5,623 nucleotides of DNA, from contig JAJXXS010000349.1 of assembly GCA_021780975.1 (NCBI GenBank), positions 1 through 5,623 on the forward strand, in the 5' to 3' direction. The number at the start of each line of letters is the position of its first letter. The stretch's first letter is position 1. The notes under the pieces are model-generated. The model was not told the DNA's origin. It was given only the letters and a program-made list of their open reading frames with translations, and searched no databases. Below are positions 1 through 5,623 of the stretch, in pieces. The DNA is from Pseudomonadota bacterium (lineage in GTDB: Bacteria; Pseudomonadota; Gammaproteobacteria; Burkholderiales; Thiobacillaceae). A program made the translations under genes and the position numbers.

Positions 1-1
1 G

Positions 2-238
2 CTGGCGGTCGCGGATCGGGAGCATTCCCTGATTCTTACCGGCACCGGCGATGTGCTCGAGCCTGAGGCAGGCATCGCTGCGATCGGTTCGGGAGGAGCC
101 TTTGCTCAGGCGGCGGCGCGCGCATTGCTGGAAAATACCGCCCTTGAGCCCGTCGACATTGTCAAGAGATCTCTTGCGATTGCGGGCGACATCTGTATCT
201 ACACCAACCAGCAACACGTCATCGAAGTCCTCGATTAA
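2..238 (+). CDS. hslV: ATP-dependent protease subunit HslV (ClpQ), C-terminal part; 5' end outside the window
   Basis: This is the last 78 residues of HslV, the threonine peptidase of the HslVU (ClpQY) protease. HslV forms a double hexameric ring in the cytoplasm and degrades proteins unfolded by HslU. The frame is open from base 2 to the TAA at 236-238. Visible family signatures are AIGSGG at fragment residues 27-32, an alanine-rich helix after it (FAQAAARALL), and GDICIYTN at 62-69. The last holds the Gly, Cys and Thr that line the conserved cation site in this family. The N-terminal catalytic threonine lies outside the window, so activity cannot be judged. Full-length HslV is about 175-180 residues, so a bit less than half is present. 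hslU follows 33 bases downstream on the same strand, the usual hslVU operon order. The call rests on the motifs plus the neighbour and is firm. Confidence 0.95.
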   Translation: MAVADREHSLILTGTGDVLEPEAGIAAIGSGGAFAQAAARALLENTALEPVDIVKRSLAIAGDICIYTNQQHVIEVLD

Positions 239-271
239 TTCCCCAGCTGGGCCGCTTAAGCCAAATTCATT
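239..271 (+). other. hslV-hslU intergenic spacer with three short palindromes
   Basis: This 33-base spacer lacks a recognisable purine-rich ribosome binding site. It carries CCCAGCTGGG (242-251) and GCTTAAGC (254-261), both perfect palindromes. A third, ATTCATtATGAAT (265-277), straddles the hslU start codon. None is a convincing promoter or terminator. The GC-rich palindrome has no U-run after it. The third could fold into a weak five-pair AU hairpin that would hold the start codon. I infer simple operon read-through from hslV to hslU. Confidence 0.4.
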
Positions 272-1609
272 ATGAATAATCTCACGCCCAAGGAAATCGT
301 CCACGAACTGGATAAGTACATCGTCGGGCAGGCCGCGGCCAAAAAGGCGGTTGCCGTGGCACTGCGCAACCGCTGGCGGCGGGCTCAGGTGGCTGAGCCC
401 TTGCGGCACGAGATCACACCCAAGAACATTCTCATGATCGGCCCCACGGGTGTTGGAAAAACGGAAATCGCCCGTCGCCTGGCGAAGCTGGCGGATGCCC
501 CCTTCATCAAGGTGGAGGCCACCAAGTTCACCGAGGTGGGGTATGTCGGACGCGACGTCGACACCATCATCCGCGACCTGATGGAGAGCGCGCTCAAGGA
601 CATGCGCGAGAAGGAGATGGCGAAGGTGCGCTTCCGCGCAGAGGAGGCAGCCGAGGAGCGCATCCTCGACGTGCTGCTGCCACCTGCGCGCGGCACAGGT
701 TTCGCGGCCGAAGGCGAGGCCAGGATCGAGGATACGACGACGCGCCAGCGCTTCCGCAAGATGTTGCGTGAGGGGCAATTGGATGACAGGGACATCGACA
801 TCGACGTCGCTGCTGCGTCGCCGCACATGGAGATTTTCGCTCCGCCGGGCATGGAGGATCTCACCAGCCAGATTCAGGGCATGTTTCAGAACATGCAGGC
901 CGGGCGTCGCAAGACGCGCAAGCTCAAGATACGCGAGGCGATGCGGCTGCTTGCCGAAGAGGAGGCGGCGCGCCTGGTGAACGAGGATGATATCCGACAG
1001 GCCGCCCTGGCGGCAGTGGAGCAGAACGGCATCGTGTTCCTCGATGAAATCGACAAGATCGCCACGCGTGCCGACGTCCAGGGGGTGGACGTCTCACGCC
1101 AGGGTGTGCAGCGGGACTTGCTTCCCTTGGTGGAAGGGACCACGGTCACCACCAAGTACGGCATGGTGAAGACGGATCATATTCTCTTCATCGCCAGCGG
1201 AGCGTTCCATCTCTCCAAACCATCCGATCTCATTCCCGAGTTGCAGGGGCGCTTTCCCATAAGGGTCGAGTTGGGCTCGCTGTCGGTCGAGGATTTCGAA
1301 AAAATCCTCACCAATACGGATGCCTGCCTCACGCGGCAATACGAGGCGCTGCTGGCGACGGAAGGTGTCAAGCTCCAATTCGGCGCGGAAGGAATTACGC
1401 GGCTCGCGGCGATTGCCTTCGATGTCAACGAGAAAACCGAGAACATTGGCGCGCGTCGTCTGCACACCGTGATGGAGCGGCTGCTCGAGGAGATTTCCTT
1501 TCTCGCCGCGGAGGGCGGCGCCCGGCATGTCGTCATTGATGCGGCTTATGTCAGCGAGCGCCTTGGTGAGCTTGCCAGCCGCGAGGATCTGGCGCGCTAC
1601 GTGTTGTAG
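272..1609 (+). CDS. hslU: HslU (ClpY), ATPase subunit of the HslVU protease
   Basis: HslU is the AAA+ unfoldase that binds, unfolds and threads substrates into HslV. The 445-residue product is full length for the family (E. coli 443). Visible elements: the N-terminal LTPKEIVHELDKYIVGQ segment; Walker A GPTGVGKT at 57-64 (Lys63); pore loop GYVG at 90-93; a charged, helical I-domain at about 110-245; Walker B VFLDE at 255-259 (Asp258, Glu259); an arginine-finger candidate, Arg327, in GRFPIRVEL; and sensor-2 Arg395 in ENIGARRLH. The C-terminus, EDLARYVL, matches the hydrophobic tail that family members insert into HslV to activate it. All key residues are present, so an active ATPase is expected. 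The ATG at 272 is chosen because the N-terminus aligns with the family. No clear Shine-Dalgarno precedes it, and translation may depend partly on hslV being translated just upstream. It is co-directional with hslV and its stop lies one base from the end of the opposing purN. Confidence 0.98.
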   Translation: MNNLTPKEIVHELDKYIVGQAAAKKAVAVALRNRWRRAQVAEPLRHEITPKNILMIGPTGVGKTEIARRLAKLADAPFIKVEATKFTEVGYVGRDVDTIIRDLMESALKDMREKEMAKVRFRAEEAAEERILDVLLPPARGTGFAAEGEARIEDTTTRQRFRKMLREGQLDDRDIDIDVAAASPHMEIFAPPGMEDLTSQIQGMFQNMQAGRRKTRKLKIREAMRLLAEEEAARLVNEDDIRQAALAAVEQNGIVFLDEIDKIATRADVQGVDVSRQGVQRDLLPLVEGTTVTTKYGMVKTDHILFIASGAFHLSKPSDLIPELQGRFPIRVELGSLSVEDFEKILTNTDACLTRQYEALLATEGVKLQFGAEGITRLAAIAFDVNEKTENIGARRLHTVMERLLEEISFLAAEGGARHVVIDAAYVSERLGELASREDLARYVL

Positions 1610-1610
1610 C

Positions 1611-2261
1611 TCAGGCGGACAAATCCGCGTGATCTCCAGGTATCGGAGCGAGCAGTGCCTGGCTGGCCTGGCCGGACACACGCGCCACTCCGTTGGTCAC
1701 CGTGATGCGGCCTTCCGCCAGCCAGCGCAGCGCCATGGGATACAGGCGGTGCTCCTGCACCAGCACGCGCAGGGCGAGGGTGGTTTCCGTGTCGTCAGGC
1801 AGCACCGGTACCGCCGCCTGGGCGATGATCGGGCCATGGTCCACTTGGTTGGTGACGAAATGGACCGTGCAGCCGTGTATCTTTACGCCTTCGGCGAGTG
1901 CGCGCCGGTGGGTGTCAAGGCCCGGAAACGATGGCAGCAGGGAGGGGTGGATGTTGACCAGCCGGCCTGCGTAGCGGGCCACGAAGGCTTCCGTAAGAAT
2001 CCGCATGTAGCCAGCCAGCACCACCACATCGGGTTGGTAGGCATCGATATGGCGCATGAGTTCGGCATCGAAAGCCGAGCGCTCGACATGGTCGCGATGA
2101 TCCAGGGCGATGGTCGGTATGCTGCGTCCACGCGCATAGGCCAGACCGGCGGCTTGCGGCCGATTGCTGATGACGGCGGCGAACTCGACCGGCAGCGCGG
2201 CTTCCAGCAGCGCTGCCAGATTGGACCCGCGCCCCGAGATGAGGACGACCGCGCGGATCAC
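1611..2261 (-). CDS. purN: Phosphoribosylglycinamide formyltransferase (GAR transformylase) PurN
   Basis: PurN transfers a formyl group from 10-formyltetrahydrofolate to GAR, giving FGAR, the third step of de novo IMP synthesis in the cytoplasm. The 216-residue product is close to the family norm (E. coli 212). The N-terminal strand and phosphate-binding loop VVLISGRGSNL (residues 5-15) are clear. The catalytic triad is present: Asn103 and His105 in VNIHPSLLPSFPG, and Asp141 in TNQVDHGPI. The AGYMRIL segment (83-89) of the folate pocket is also there. Translation starts at a GTG (bases 2261-2259), because the fold begins at the next residue and no nearby ATG fits. That GTG overlaps the purM TGA as GTGA, a four-base overlap. 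No Shine-Dalgarno is visible before it, so coupling to purM translation is likely. The stop at 1613-1611 is one base from the hslU stop. Confidence 0.97.
   Translation of the reverse strand: MIRAVVLISGRGSNLAALLEAALPVEFAAVISNRPQAAGLAYARGRSIPTIALDHRDHVERSAFDAELMRHIDAYQPDVVVLAGYMRILTEAFVARYAGRLVNIHPSLLPSFPGLDTHRRALAEGVKIHGCTVHFVTNQVDHGPIIAQAAVPVLPDDTETTLALRVLVQEHRLYPMALRWLAEGRITVTNGVARVSGQASQALLAPIPGDHADLSA
1615..1628. other. Small perfect hairpin at the convergent hslU/purN junction
   Basis: GCGGA-CAAA-TCCGC forms a perfect five-pair, GC-rich stem with a four-base loop. It starts five bases past the hslU stop codon and lies inside the last codons of purN. Neither strand has a T-run after it, so it does not look like a normal intrinsic terminator. 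It could cap the 3' end of an hslU transcript or be chance in a GC-rich coding sequence. It is the only structure I see near the junction. Confidence 0.25.
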
Positions 2262-3289
2262 GTGATGCTGACGAGTTCGCCGTCGGTGCTGCGGGGCACA
2301 ACCGAGCCGATCTGCCAGGCACGTTCGCCGGCCGCGGCAAGGGCCGCGAGCGCGGTGGACGCATGCTCCTGAGCCACCACCGCCACGAGGCCGATGCCGC
2401 AGTTGAAGGTACGGTGCATTTCCGCGTCGATAATGCGGCCGGTCTGCTGCAGCCAGTCGAACAGTGGCGGATGTTGCCAGGCATCGCGATGCAGGGCGAC
2501 AGCGCAGGTTTGCGGCAGCATGCGTGGAATGTTGCCGGTGAGCCCTCCGCCCGTGATGTGAGCCATGCCCTTGACCGGAGTGCGCTGCATGACGTCGAGC
2601 ATCGCCTTGACATAGATGCGCGTGGGTTCAAGCAGGGCGTCGCCGAAAGGTCGCCCATGAAATTCGCCGGCGAGGTCGACCCCGCTGACCTCGACCAGCT
2701 TGCGGACCAGAGAGTAGCCGTTGGAGTGGGCTCCACTGGAGGCGAGGCCGAGCACGGCATCCCCCGGCGCAATGGTTTGGCCCGTGATGATGCGGGATTT
2801 TTCCACCACTCCCACGGCGAATCCTGCGAGGTCGTATTCGCCGTCCGGATACATGTCGGGCATCTCGGCGGTTTCGCCACCGATCAGGGCGCAGCCGGAA
2901 AGTTCGCAGCCGCGCGCAATGCCGCCAATGACGGTTGCGGCGACGTCGACGTCGAGGCGGCCGCAGGCGAAGTAATCGAGGAAAAACAGGGGCTCGGCAC
3001 CCTGCACCAGGATATCGTTCACGCTCATGGCGACGAGATCGATGCCCACGCTGTCATGGCGCCGCATCTGGAAGGCTAGCTTGAGTTTGGTGCCCACGCC
3101 ATCGGTGCCCGATACCAGGACGGGCTCACGATATTTCCTGGAGATTTCGACCAGAGCGCCGAATCCGCCGATGCCGGTGAGCACTTCGGGGCGCAGTGTT
3201 TTCTTCGCCAGAGGCTTGATGCGCTCCACCAGGACGTCCCCGGCGTCGATGTCCACGCCGGCGTCCTTGTAGGTGTAAGAGGGGTTCAT
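2258..3289 (-). CDS. purM: Phosphoribosylformylglycinamidine cyclo-ligase (AIR synthetase) PurM
   Basis: PurM uses ATP to close the imidazole ring of FGAM, producing AIR, the fifth step of de novo purine synthesis. The 343-residue product is full length (E. coli 345). Family blocks appear in order: YKDAGVDIDAG at 7-17; the glycine-rich nucleotide-binding GTDGVGTKLKLA at 61-72; DLVAMSVNDILVQGAEPLFFLDY starting at 84 (first part DLVAMSVNDI, 84-93); ALIGGETAEMP; ASSGAHSNGYSLVRK; HITGGGLTGNIPR; and FNCGIGL near the C-terminus. No key segment is missing. The ATG at 3289 is the only possible start, since the frame has a stop about 30 bases upstream and no other start codon in between. The bases before it are C-rich (on the minus strand) and carry no Shine-Dalgarno. 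purN follows with a four-base overlap, so the two form an operon. A divergent permease gene lies on the other side. Confidence 0.98.
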   Translation of the reverse strand: MNPSYTYKDAGVDIDAGDVLVERIKPLAKKTLRPEVLTGIGGFGALVEISRKYREPVLVSGTDGVGTKLKLAFQMRRHDSVGIDLVAMSVNDILVQGAEPLFFLDYFACGRLDVDVAATVIGGIARGCELSGCALIGGETAEMPDMYPDGEYDLAGFAVGVVEKSRIITGQTIAPGDAVLGLASSGAHSNGYSLVRKLVEVSGVDLAGEFHGRPFGDALLEPTRIYVKAMLDVMQRTPVKGMAHITGGGLTGNIPRMLPQTCAVALHRDAWQHPPLFDWLQQTGRIIDAEMHRTFNCGIGLVAVVAQEHASTALAALAAAGERAWQIGSVVPRSTDGELVSIT

Positions 3290-3329
3290 GGGGGAAAATG
3301 GGGGGCTAAAATCTTTATTTTACCCGACC
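3290..3329. promoter_or_regulatory. Divergent purM / permease promoter region with an AT-rich inverted repeat
   Basis: This is the only room for promoters between the divergent genes. It contains TAAAATctttATTTTA (3307-3322), a perfect inverted repeat with six-base arms and a four-base centre. It therefore offers TAAAAT, one mismatch from the -10 consensus, on both strands. Used on the minus strand it would start purM RNA near 3310 with a leader of about 20 bases. Used on the plus strand it would start RNA near 3318, giving a leader of about a dozen bases to the ATG at 3330. No good -35 hexamer lies at the right spacing on either strand (best on plus is TTCATG at 3285-3290). I see no match I would call a PurR operator. 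The promoter role is inference. Confidence 0.4.
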
Positions 3330-4373
3330 ATGCCGAGTCGATATTTAAGCCTTGTGCTGACCCTGGGGGTGATTTTCGCGCTGGGGTGGCTCGTTTGGCT
3401 GCTGTCGCCCATCCTCACCCCCTTCGTTGCCGCGGCAATCCTGGCGTATTTATGCGACCCGTTGGTGGATGGCTTGGAACGCTTCCACTTGCGGCGCGGT
3501 TTGGGCAGTGCCCTGGTAATGCTGGCGCTTGCACTCGTGGCGGCAACCCTGCTGTTCGTCCTCATCCCGGTACTCAGCCACGAATTCGGCCTGCTCGCCG
3601 CGCAGGCCCCCCAAGCCCTCGCCTGGGTCCAGGACCGGCTGCTACCCTGGCTCAACGACCACCTTGGCCTGCAGCTGCAACTCAACGCCGAAGCCCTGCG
3701 TCGGGAACTTCTCAGCCAGGTCGGTTCGGGGACCGCGCAGGCATGGTTGCCGCGCCTCGGCAACGGTTCGTTGGCAATTTTGGCGTTTTTCGCGAACTTG
3801 GCCCTGGTTCCCGTGGTCATGTTCTATTTATTAAGGGACTGGGACCGTTTGGTCGCATGGATAGAAACCAATCTGCCACGTGCCTGGCACGACACCGTGA
3901 CAGGCTATTTCCGCGAACTGGATACGGTATTGGGCGAATTCTTGCGCGGCCAGTTGGCGGTAATCCTGATCATGGCAGCCTATTACAGTGTTGGCCTGGC
4001 CCTGGCCGGGCTTCATTTCGCGCTGGCCATCGGTATCCTGGCGGGGGTTCTGGTGTTCATCCCCTACCTGGGGGCCACCATCGGCGTGATACTTGCCACG
4101 CTAATGGGTGCCACGCAGTACGGTTCCTGGACCGGGTTGTTATCGGTATGGGGGGTTTTTCTCGTCGGGCAGTTGATCGAGGCCTATGCGGTTACCCCAA
4201 AACTGGTAGGCGAAAGGGTGGGCCTGCATCCCGTGGGGGTGATTTTCTCCCTCATGGCATTTGGCCAACTGTTCGGGTTTTTCGGCGTTCTGCTGGCCAT
4301 TCCGCTGGCCAGCAGCACGCTGGTCGCGGTGCGTCGCGGATTGGCTTGGTACAAGGCCAGCCGTTTTTATTGA
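3330..4373 (+). CDS. AI-2E/PerM-family transporter (predicted inner-membrane permease)
   Basis: From the ATG at 3330 the product has 347 residues, typical of the AI-2E exporter/PerM (UPF0118) family (E. coli PerM about 350). Hydrophobic segments lie at about 8-25, 27-41 and 60-80. A more polar stretch at about 83-145 is followed by a segment at 147-168 and a cluster at about 209-335. Family motifs are PFVAAAILAYLCDPLVD (31-47), YLLRDWDR (166-173), GEFLRGQL (202-209), IPYLGATIG (244-252) and TPKLVGERVGLHPV (289-302). The last leads into a C-terminal hydrophobic block ending in LAIPLA. Members have been linked to export of AI-2 or to ion and other transport; the substrate cannot be read from sequence. 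An in-frame ATG at 3288, preceded by AAGAGGGG at 3277-3284, would add 14 residues. I prefer 3330 because the extra residues look unlike a membrane leader and the longer form would swallow the divergent promoter. The choice is open. Confidence 0.93.
   Translation: MPSRYLSLVLTLGVIFALGWLVWLLSPILTPFVAAAILAYLCDPLVDGLERFHLRRGLGSALVMLALALVAATLLFVLIPVLSHEFGLLAAQAPQALAWVQDRLLPWLNDHLGLQLQLNAEALRRELLSQVGSGTAQAWLPRLGNGSLAILAFFANLALVPVVMFYLLRDWDRLVAWIETNLPRAWHDTVTGYFRELDTVLGEFLRGQLAVILIMAAYYSVGLALAGLHFALAIGILAGVLVFIPYLGATIGVILATLMGATQYGSWTGLLSVWGVFLVGQLIEAYAVTPKLVGERVGLHPVGVIFSLMAFGQLFGFFGVLLAIPLASSTLVAVRRGLAWYKASRFY
4343..4370 (+). terminator. Possible weak intrinsic terminator overlapping the end of the permease gene
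   Basis: GGCT(T)GG at 4343-4349 can pair with CCAGCC at 4357-4362, with one bulged T and a seven-base loop. The pairing is followed at once by GTTTTTAT. A GC-rich stem directly joined to a T-run fits an intrinsic terminator, but the stem is only six pairs and bulged. It sits within the last codons of the permease gene. If real, it would partly separate the permease transcript from the two-component genes that start 20 bases after the stop. A competing fold, GGCTTG with CAAG(G)CC, is also possible. Confidence 0.3.
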
Positions 4374-4383
4374 CTTAGGCAAA

Positions 4384-4389
4384 AGAGGA
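4384..4389 (+). promoter_or_regulatory. Ribosome binding site of the response regulator gene
   Basis: AGAGGA lies four bases before the ATG at 4394. It is the clearest Shine-Dalgarno sequence in the window and fixes this start. Most other starts here have weak or no such sequence. Confidence 0.75.
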
Positions 4390-4393
4390 AATC

Positions 4394-5050
4394 ATGCGCG
4401 TATTGCTGGTGGAAGATGATCCTATGATCGGTGAGGCCATGCAGAAAGGGCTCAAGCAAGCCGGTTTCGCGGTGGACTGGGTACAGGACGGCATCCGGGC
4501 GGAGGCTGCCATCACTGACAAGGTTCACCACGTGGTGGTGCTGGATCTGGGTTTGCCTGGCCGCGACGGTTTGGAATTGCTGAAAACCCTGCGGGCATCC
4601 GAAAATCAGGTTCCGGTGATCGTGGTGACGGCGCGCGATGGGGTCGACGACCGTGTCGTCGGCTTGAATCTCGGCGCGGACGACTATGTGGTCAAACCCT
4701 TCGATCTCGATGAACTTGTTGCCCGGGTACGCGCGCTCCTGCGTCGCCACGCGGGCAGTGGCAATCCGATCATGGTATGTGGCGAGCTCACGCTGGATCC
4801 CATGCGCAAGGCGGTAAGCTACAAGGGCGGCGCGGTGGACCTGTCAGGCAAGGAGTTGGCGATTCTGGAAGCGCTCATGCGGCGCCCCGGTGCCGTGCTT
4901 TCGCGCAAAGCGCTGGAGGAGGCCATTTATGGAAACGGCGACGAAATCGGCAGCAATGCTGTCGAGGTGCATCTCCATCATTTGCGCAAGAAGCTGGGTG
5001 CTGACCTGATCCGCAACATCCGCGGCGTGGGGTACTGGGTGGCGGAATAG
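4394..5050 (+). CDS. OmpR-family two-component response regulator (QseB/TctD-like)
   Basis: The 218-residue product has a receiver domain (about 1-115) and a winged-helix DNA-binding domain (about 125-218), the standard OmpR/PhoB layout. Receiver residues are all present: acidic pair Asp8-Asp9, phosphorylation site Asp51 in VLDLGLPGRDG, Thr79 in VVTARD, and the YVVKPF motif at 98-103 with Lys101. The output domain shows LSGKELAILEALMRRPGAVLSR, a predicted recognition helix at about 186-201 (SNAVEVHLHHLRKKLG), and the terminal RGVGYWV wing. It is expected to bind DNA as a phosphorylated dimer and control transcription in response to the kinase encoded 27 bases downstream. The receiver and kinase styles resemble QseB/PmrA/TctD pairs, but target genes and signal cannot be told. 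The start is supported by a good Shine-Dalgarno. It begins 20 bases after the permease stop and could be co-transcribed with it, unless the possible terminator at 4343-4370 works. Confidence 0.96.
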   Translation: MRVLLVEDDPMIGEAMQKGLKQAGFAVDWVQDGIRAEAAITDKVHHVVVLDLGLPGRDGLELLKTLRASENQVPVIVVTARDGVDDRVVGLNLGADDYVVKPFDLDELVARVRALLRRHAGSGNPIMVCGELTLDPMRKAVSYKGGAVDLSGKELAILEALMRRPGAVLSRKALEEAIYGNGDEIGSNAVEVHLHHLRKKLGADLIRNIRGVGYWVAE

Positions 5051-5077
5051 TCCAGGACGCAGCGCGAACGGTTCTAA

Positions 5078-5623
5078 GTGACGACGCTACGCCGCTATCT
5101 GTCGCGCTGGCTTATGGGTGCCCTGGGCCTGGGCGCCATCGTGCTGGTGACGGCTTCCTATCTTAATGCGCTGGCCGAATGGAATTCGGTGCTCGATGAG
5201 CAGTTGCGCCAGGTTGCCTTGGCGGTGCTGGCGCATCACCGCTTCGAGGATGGGGCGGAACCTGGCTATGCGGCGCGGAAACCTTCCGAATTCGACTTTC
5301 TTACCCAGGTATTCAGCCCCGCGGGGGTGCGTGAGTTTGGGAGCGATCCGAGCGTTCGGCTGCCATTCTCCGCGACGACCGGCTATACCACGGTGGAGGC
5401 CCACGGCGAACAATGGCGCCTCTACACCCTCGCCACCCCCGGAGGGGTGGTGCAGGCCGCGCAGCGGGTGACCGTACGGGAGACGCTGGCAGCGGAGTCC
5501 GCCGGCCGCCTGGTGCTGCCTTTCCTGCTCATGATGCCGCTGATCGCCGCAATGCAGGCCTATGCCCTCAAGCGCGGCCTTGCGCCGCTGGACCGGGCCG
5601 CCGAGGAGATCCATGGCCGCAGC
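5078..5623 (+). CDS. Sensor histidine kinase, N-terminal part (QseC/TctE-like); 3' end outside the window
   Basis: A frame opening at GTG 5078 stays open to the last base (182 codons), so the gene runs off the right edge. It has a short basic N-terminus (TTLRRYLSRW), a first membrane segment at about 11-32, and a periplasmic sensor region at about 33-143. A second membrane segment follows at about 145-164 (VLPFLLMMPLIAAMQAY), then GLAPLDRAAEEIHGRS, which looks like the junction that precedes the dimerisation domain in this family. The periplasmic part (DEQLRQVAL, FLTQVFSPAGV, EQWRLYTL, VVQAAQRVTVRE) resembles the QseC/TctE N-terminal domain. The catalytic His and ATP-binding domain lie beyond the window. 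It should sense an unknown envelope signal and phosphorylate the upstream regulator. GTG 5078 is the first possible start, as a TAA sits immediately before it in frame. No clear Shine-Dalgarno is seen. The GTG is a likely, not proven, start; the next in-frame ATG (5111) would cut into the first membrane segment. Confidence 0.9.
   Translation, partial: MTTLRRYLSRWLMGALGLGAIVLVTASYLNALAEWNSVLDEQLRQVALAVLAHHRFEDGAEPGYAARKPSEFDFLTQVFSPAGVREFGSDPSVRLPFSATTGYTTVEAHGEQWRLYTLATPGGVVQAAQRVTVRETLAAESAGRLVLPFLLMMPLIAAMQAYALKRGLAPLDRAAEEIHGRS

Noticed and set aside
242..251. CCCAGCTGGG as a terminator after hslV
   Set aside because: It has no loop, no T-run follows, and hslU is expected to be co-transcribed.
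1094..1681. A 195-codon minus-strand frame opposite hslU
   Set aside because: It covers conserved HslU segments on the other strand and lacks a ribosome binding site or recognisable domain.
1527..2372. A 281-codon open frame on plus, opposite purN and the end of purM
   Set aside because: It is antisense to two well-recognised enzymes and shows no family motif. Long shadow frames are expected in GC-rich genes.
1915..2880. A 321-codon minus-strand frame inside purM/purN
   Set aside because: It is out of frame with strongly conserved PurM and PurN blocks, and its composition (rich in Ser, Arg, Pro, Ala) is typical of a shifted GC-rich frame.
2363..3079. A 238-codon plus-strand frame opposite purM
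   Set aside because: It is antisense to conserved PurM motifs and has no independent evidence.
3386..4378. A 330-codon plus-strand frame overlapping the permease
   Set aside because: Its Gly/Arg/Pro-rich translation has no motif, while the overlapping frame matches the AI-2E/PerM family throughout.
4370..4393. TTGACT at 4370-4375 as a -35 box for the response regulator
   Set aside because: The matching -10 position would fall on the start codon itself, and no -10-like hexamer is there.
5087..5614. A 175-codon minus-strand frame opposite the histidine kinase
   Set aside because: The plus-strand frame shows two membrane segments and QseC/TctE-like sequence; the minus frame is a shadow.

Overview
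The window is a GC-rich, densely packed chromosomal segment of core bacterial genes, with no mobile elements, RNA genes or CRISPR. Gene content and protein style (HslVU, separate PurN and PurM, a PerM-like permease divergent from purM, a QseBC/TctDE-type two-component pair) suggest a proteobacterium. A betaproteobacterium is my best guess. That is inference from sequence style, not a database result.

Layout: (1) 2-1609, plus strand: the 3' end of hslV, then complete hslU. Together these encode the ATP-dependent HslVU (ClpQY) protease of the cytoplasm. (2) 1611-3289, minus strand: purM then purN, overlapping by four bases. They encode the fifth and third steps of de novo purine synthesis. purN and hslU converge tail to tail with one base between their stop codons. 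(3) 3290-3329: a very short divergent purM/permease promoter region, holding a perfect AT-rich inverted repeat that supplies a TAAAAT hexamer on each strand. (4) 3330-4373, plus strand: an AI-2E/PerM-family membrane protein. (5) 4394-5050 and 5078-5623, plus strand: an OmpR-family response regulator and the N-terminal part of its sensor histidine kinase. The kinase runs off the right edge before its catalytic domains.

The four units (protein quality control, purine synthesis, membrane permease, signalling) have no obvious shared pathway. Nearly every base is accounted for by genes; the longest gap is about 40 bases. I found no convincing previously undescribed system. The points worth a second look are small: the divergent promoter palindrome and the uncertain start of the permease, the one-base convergent junction, poor or absent Shine-Dalgarno sequences at several starts, and a possible terminator between the permease and the two-component genes.
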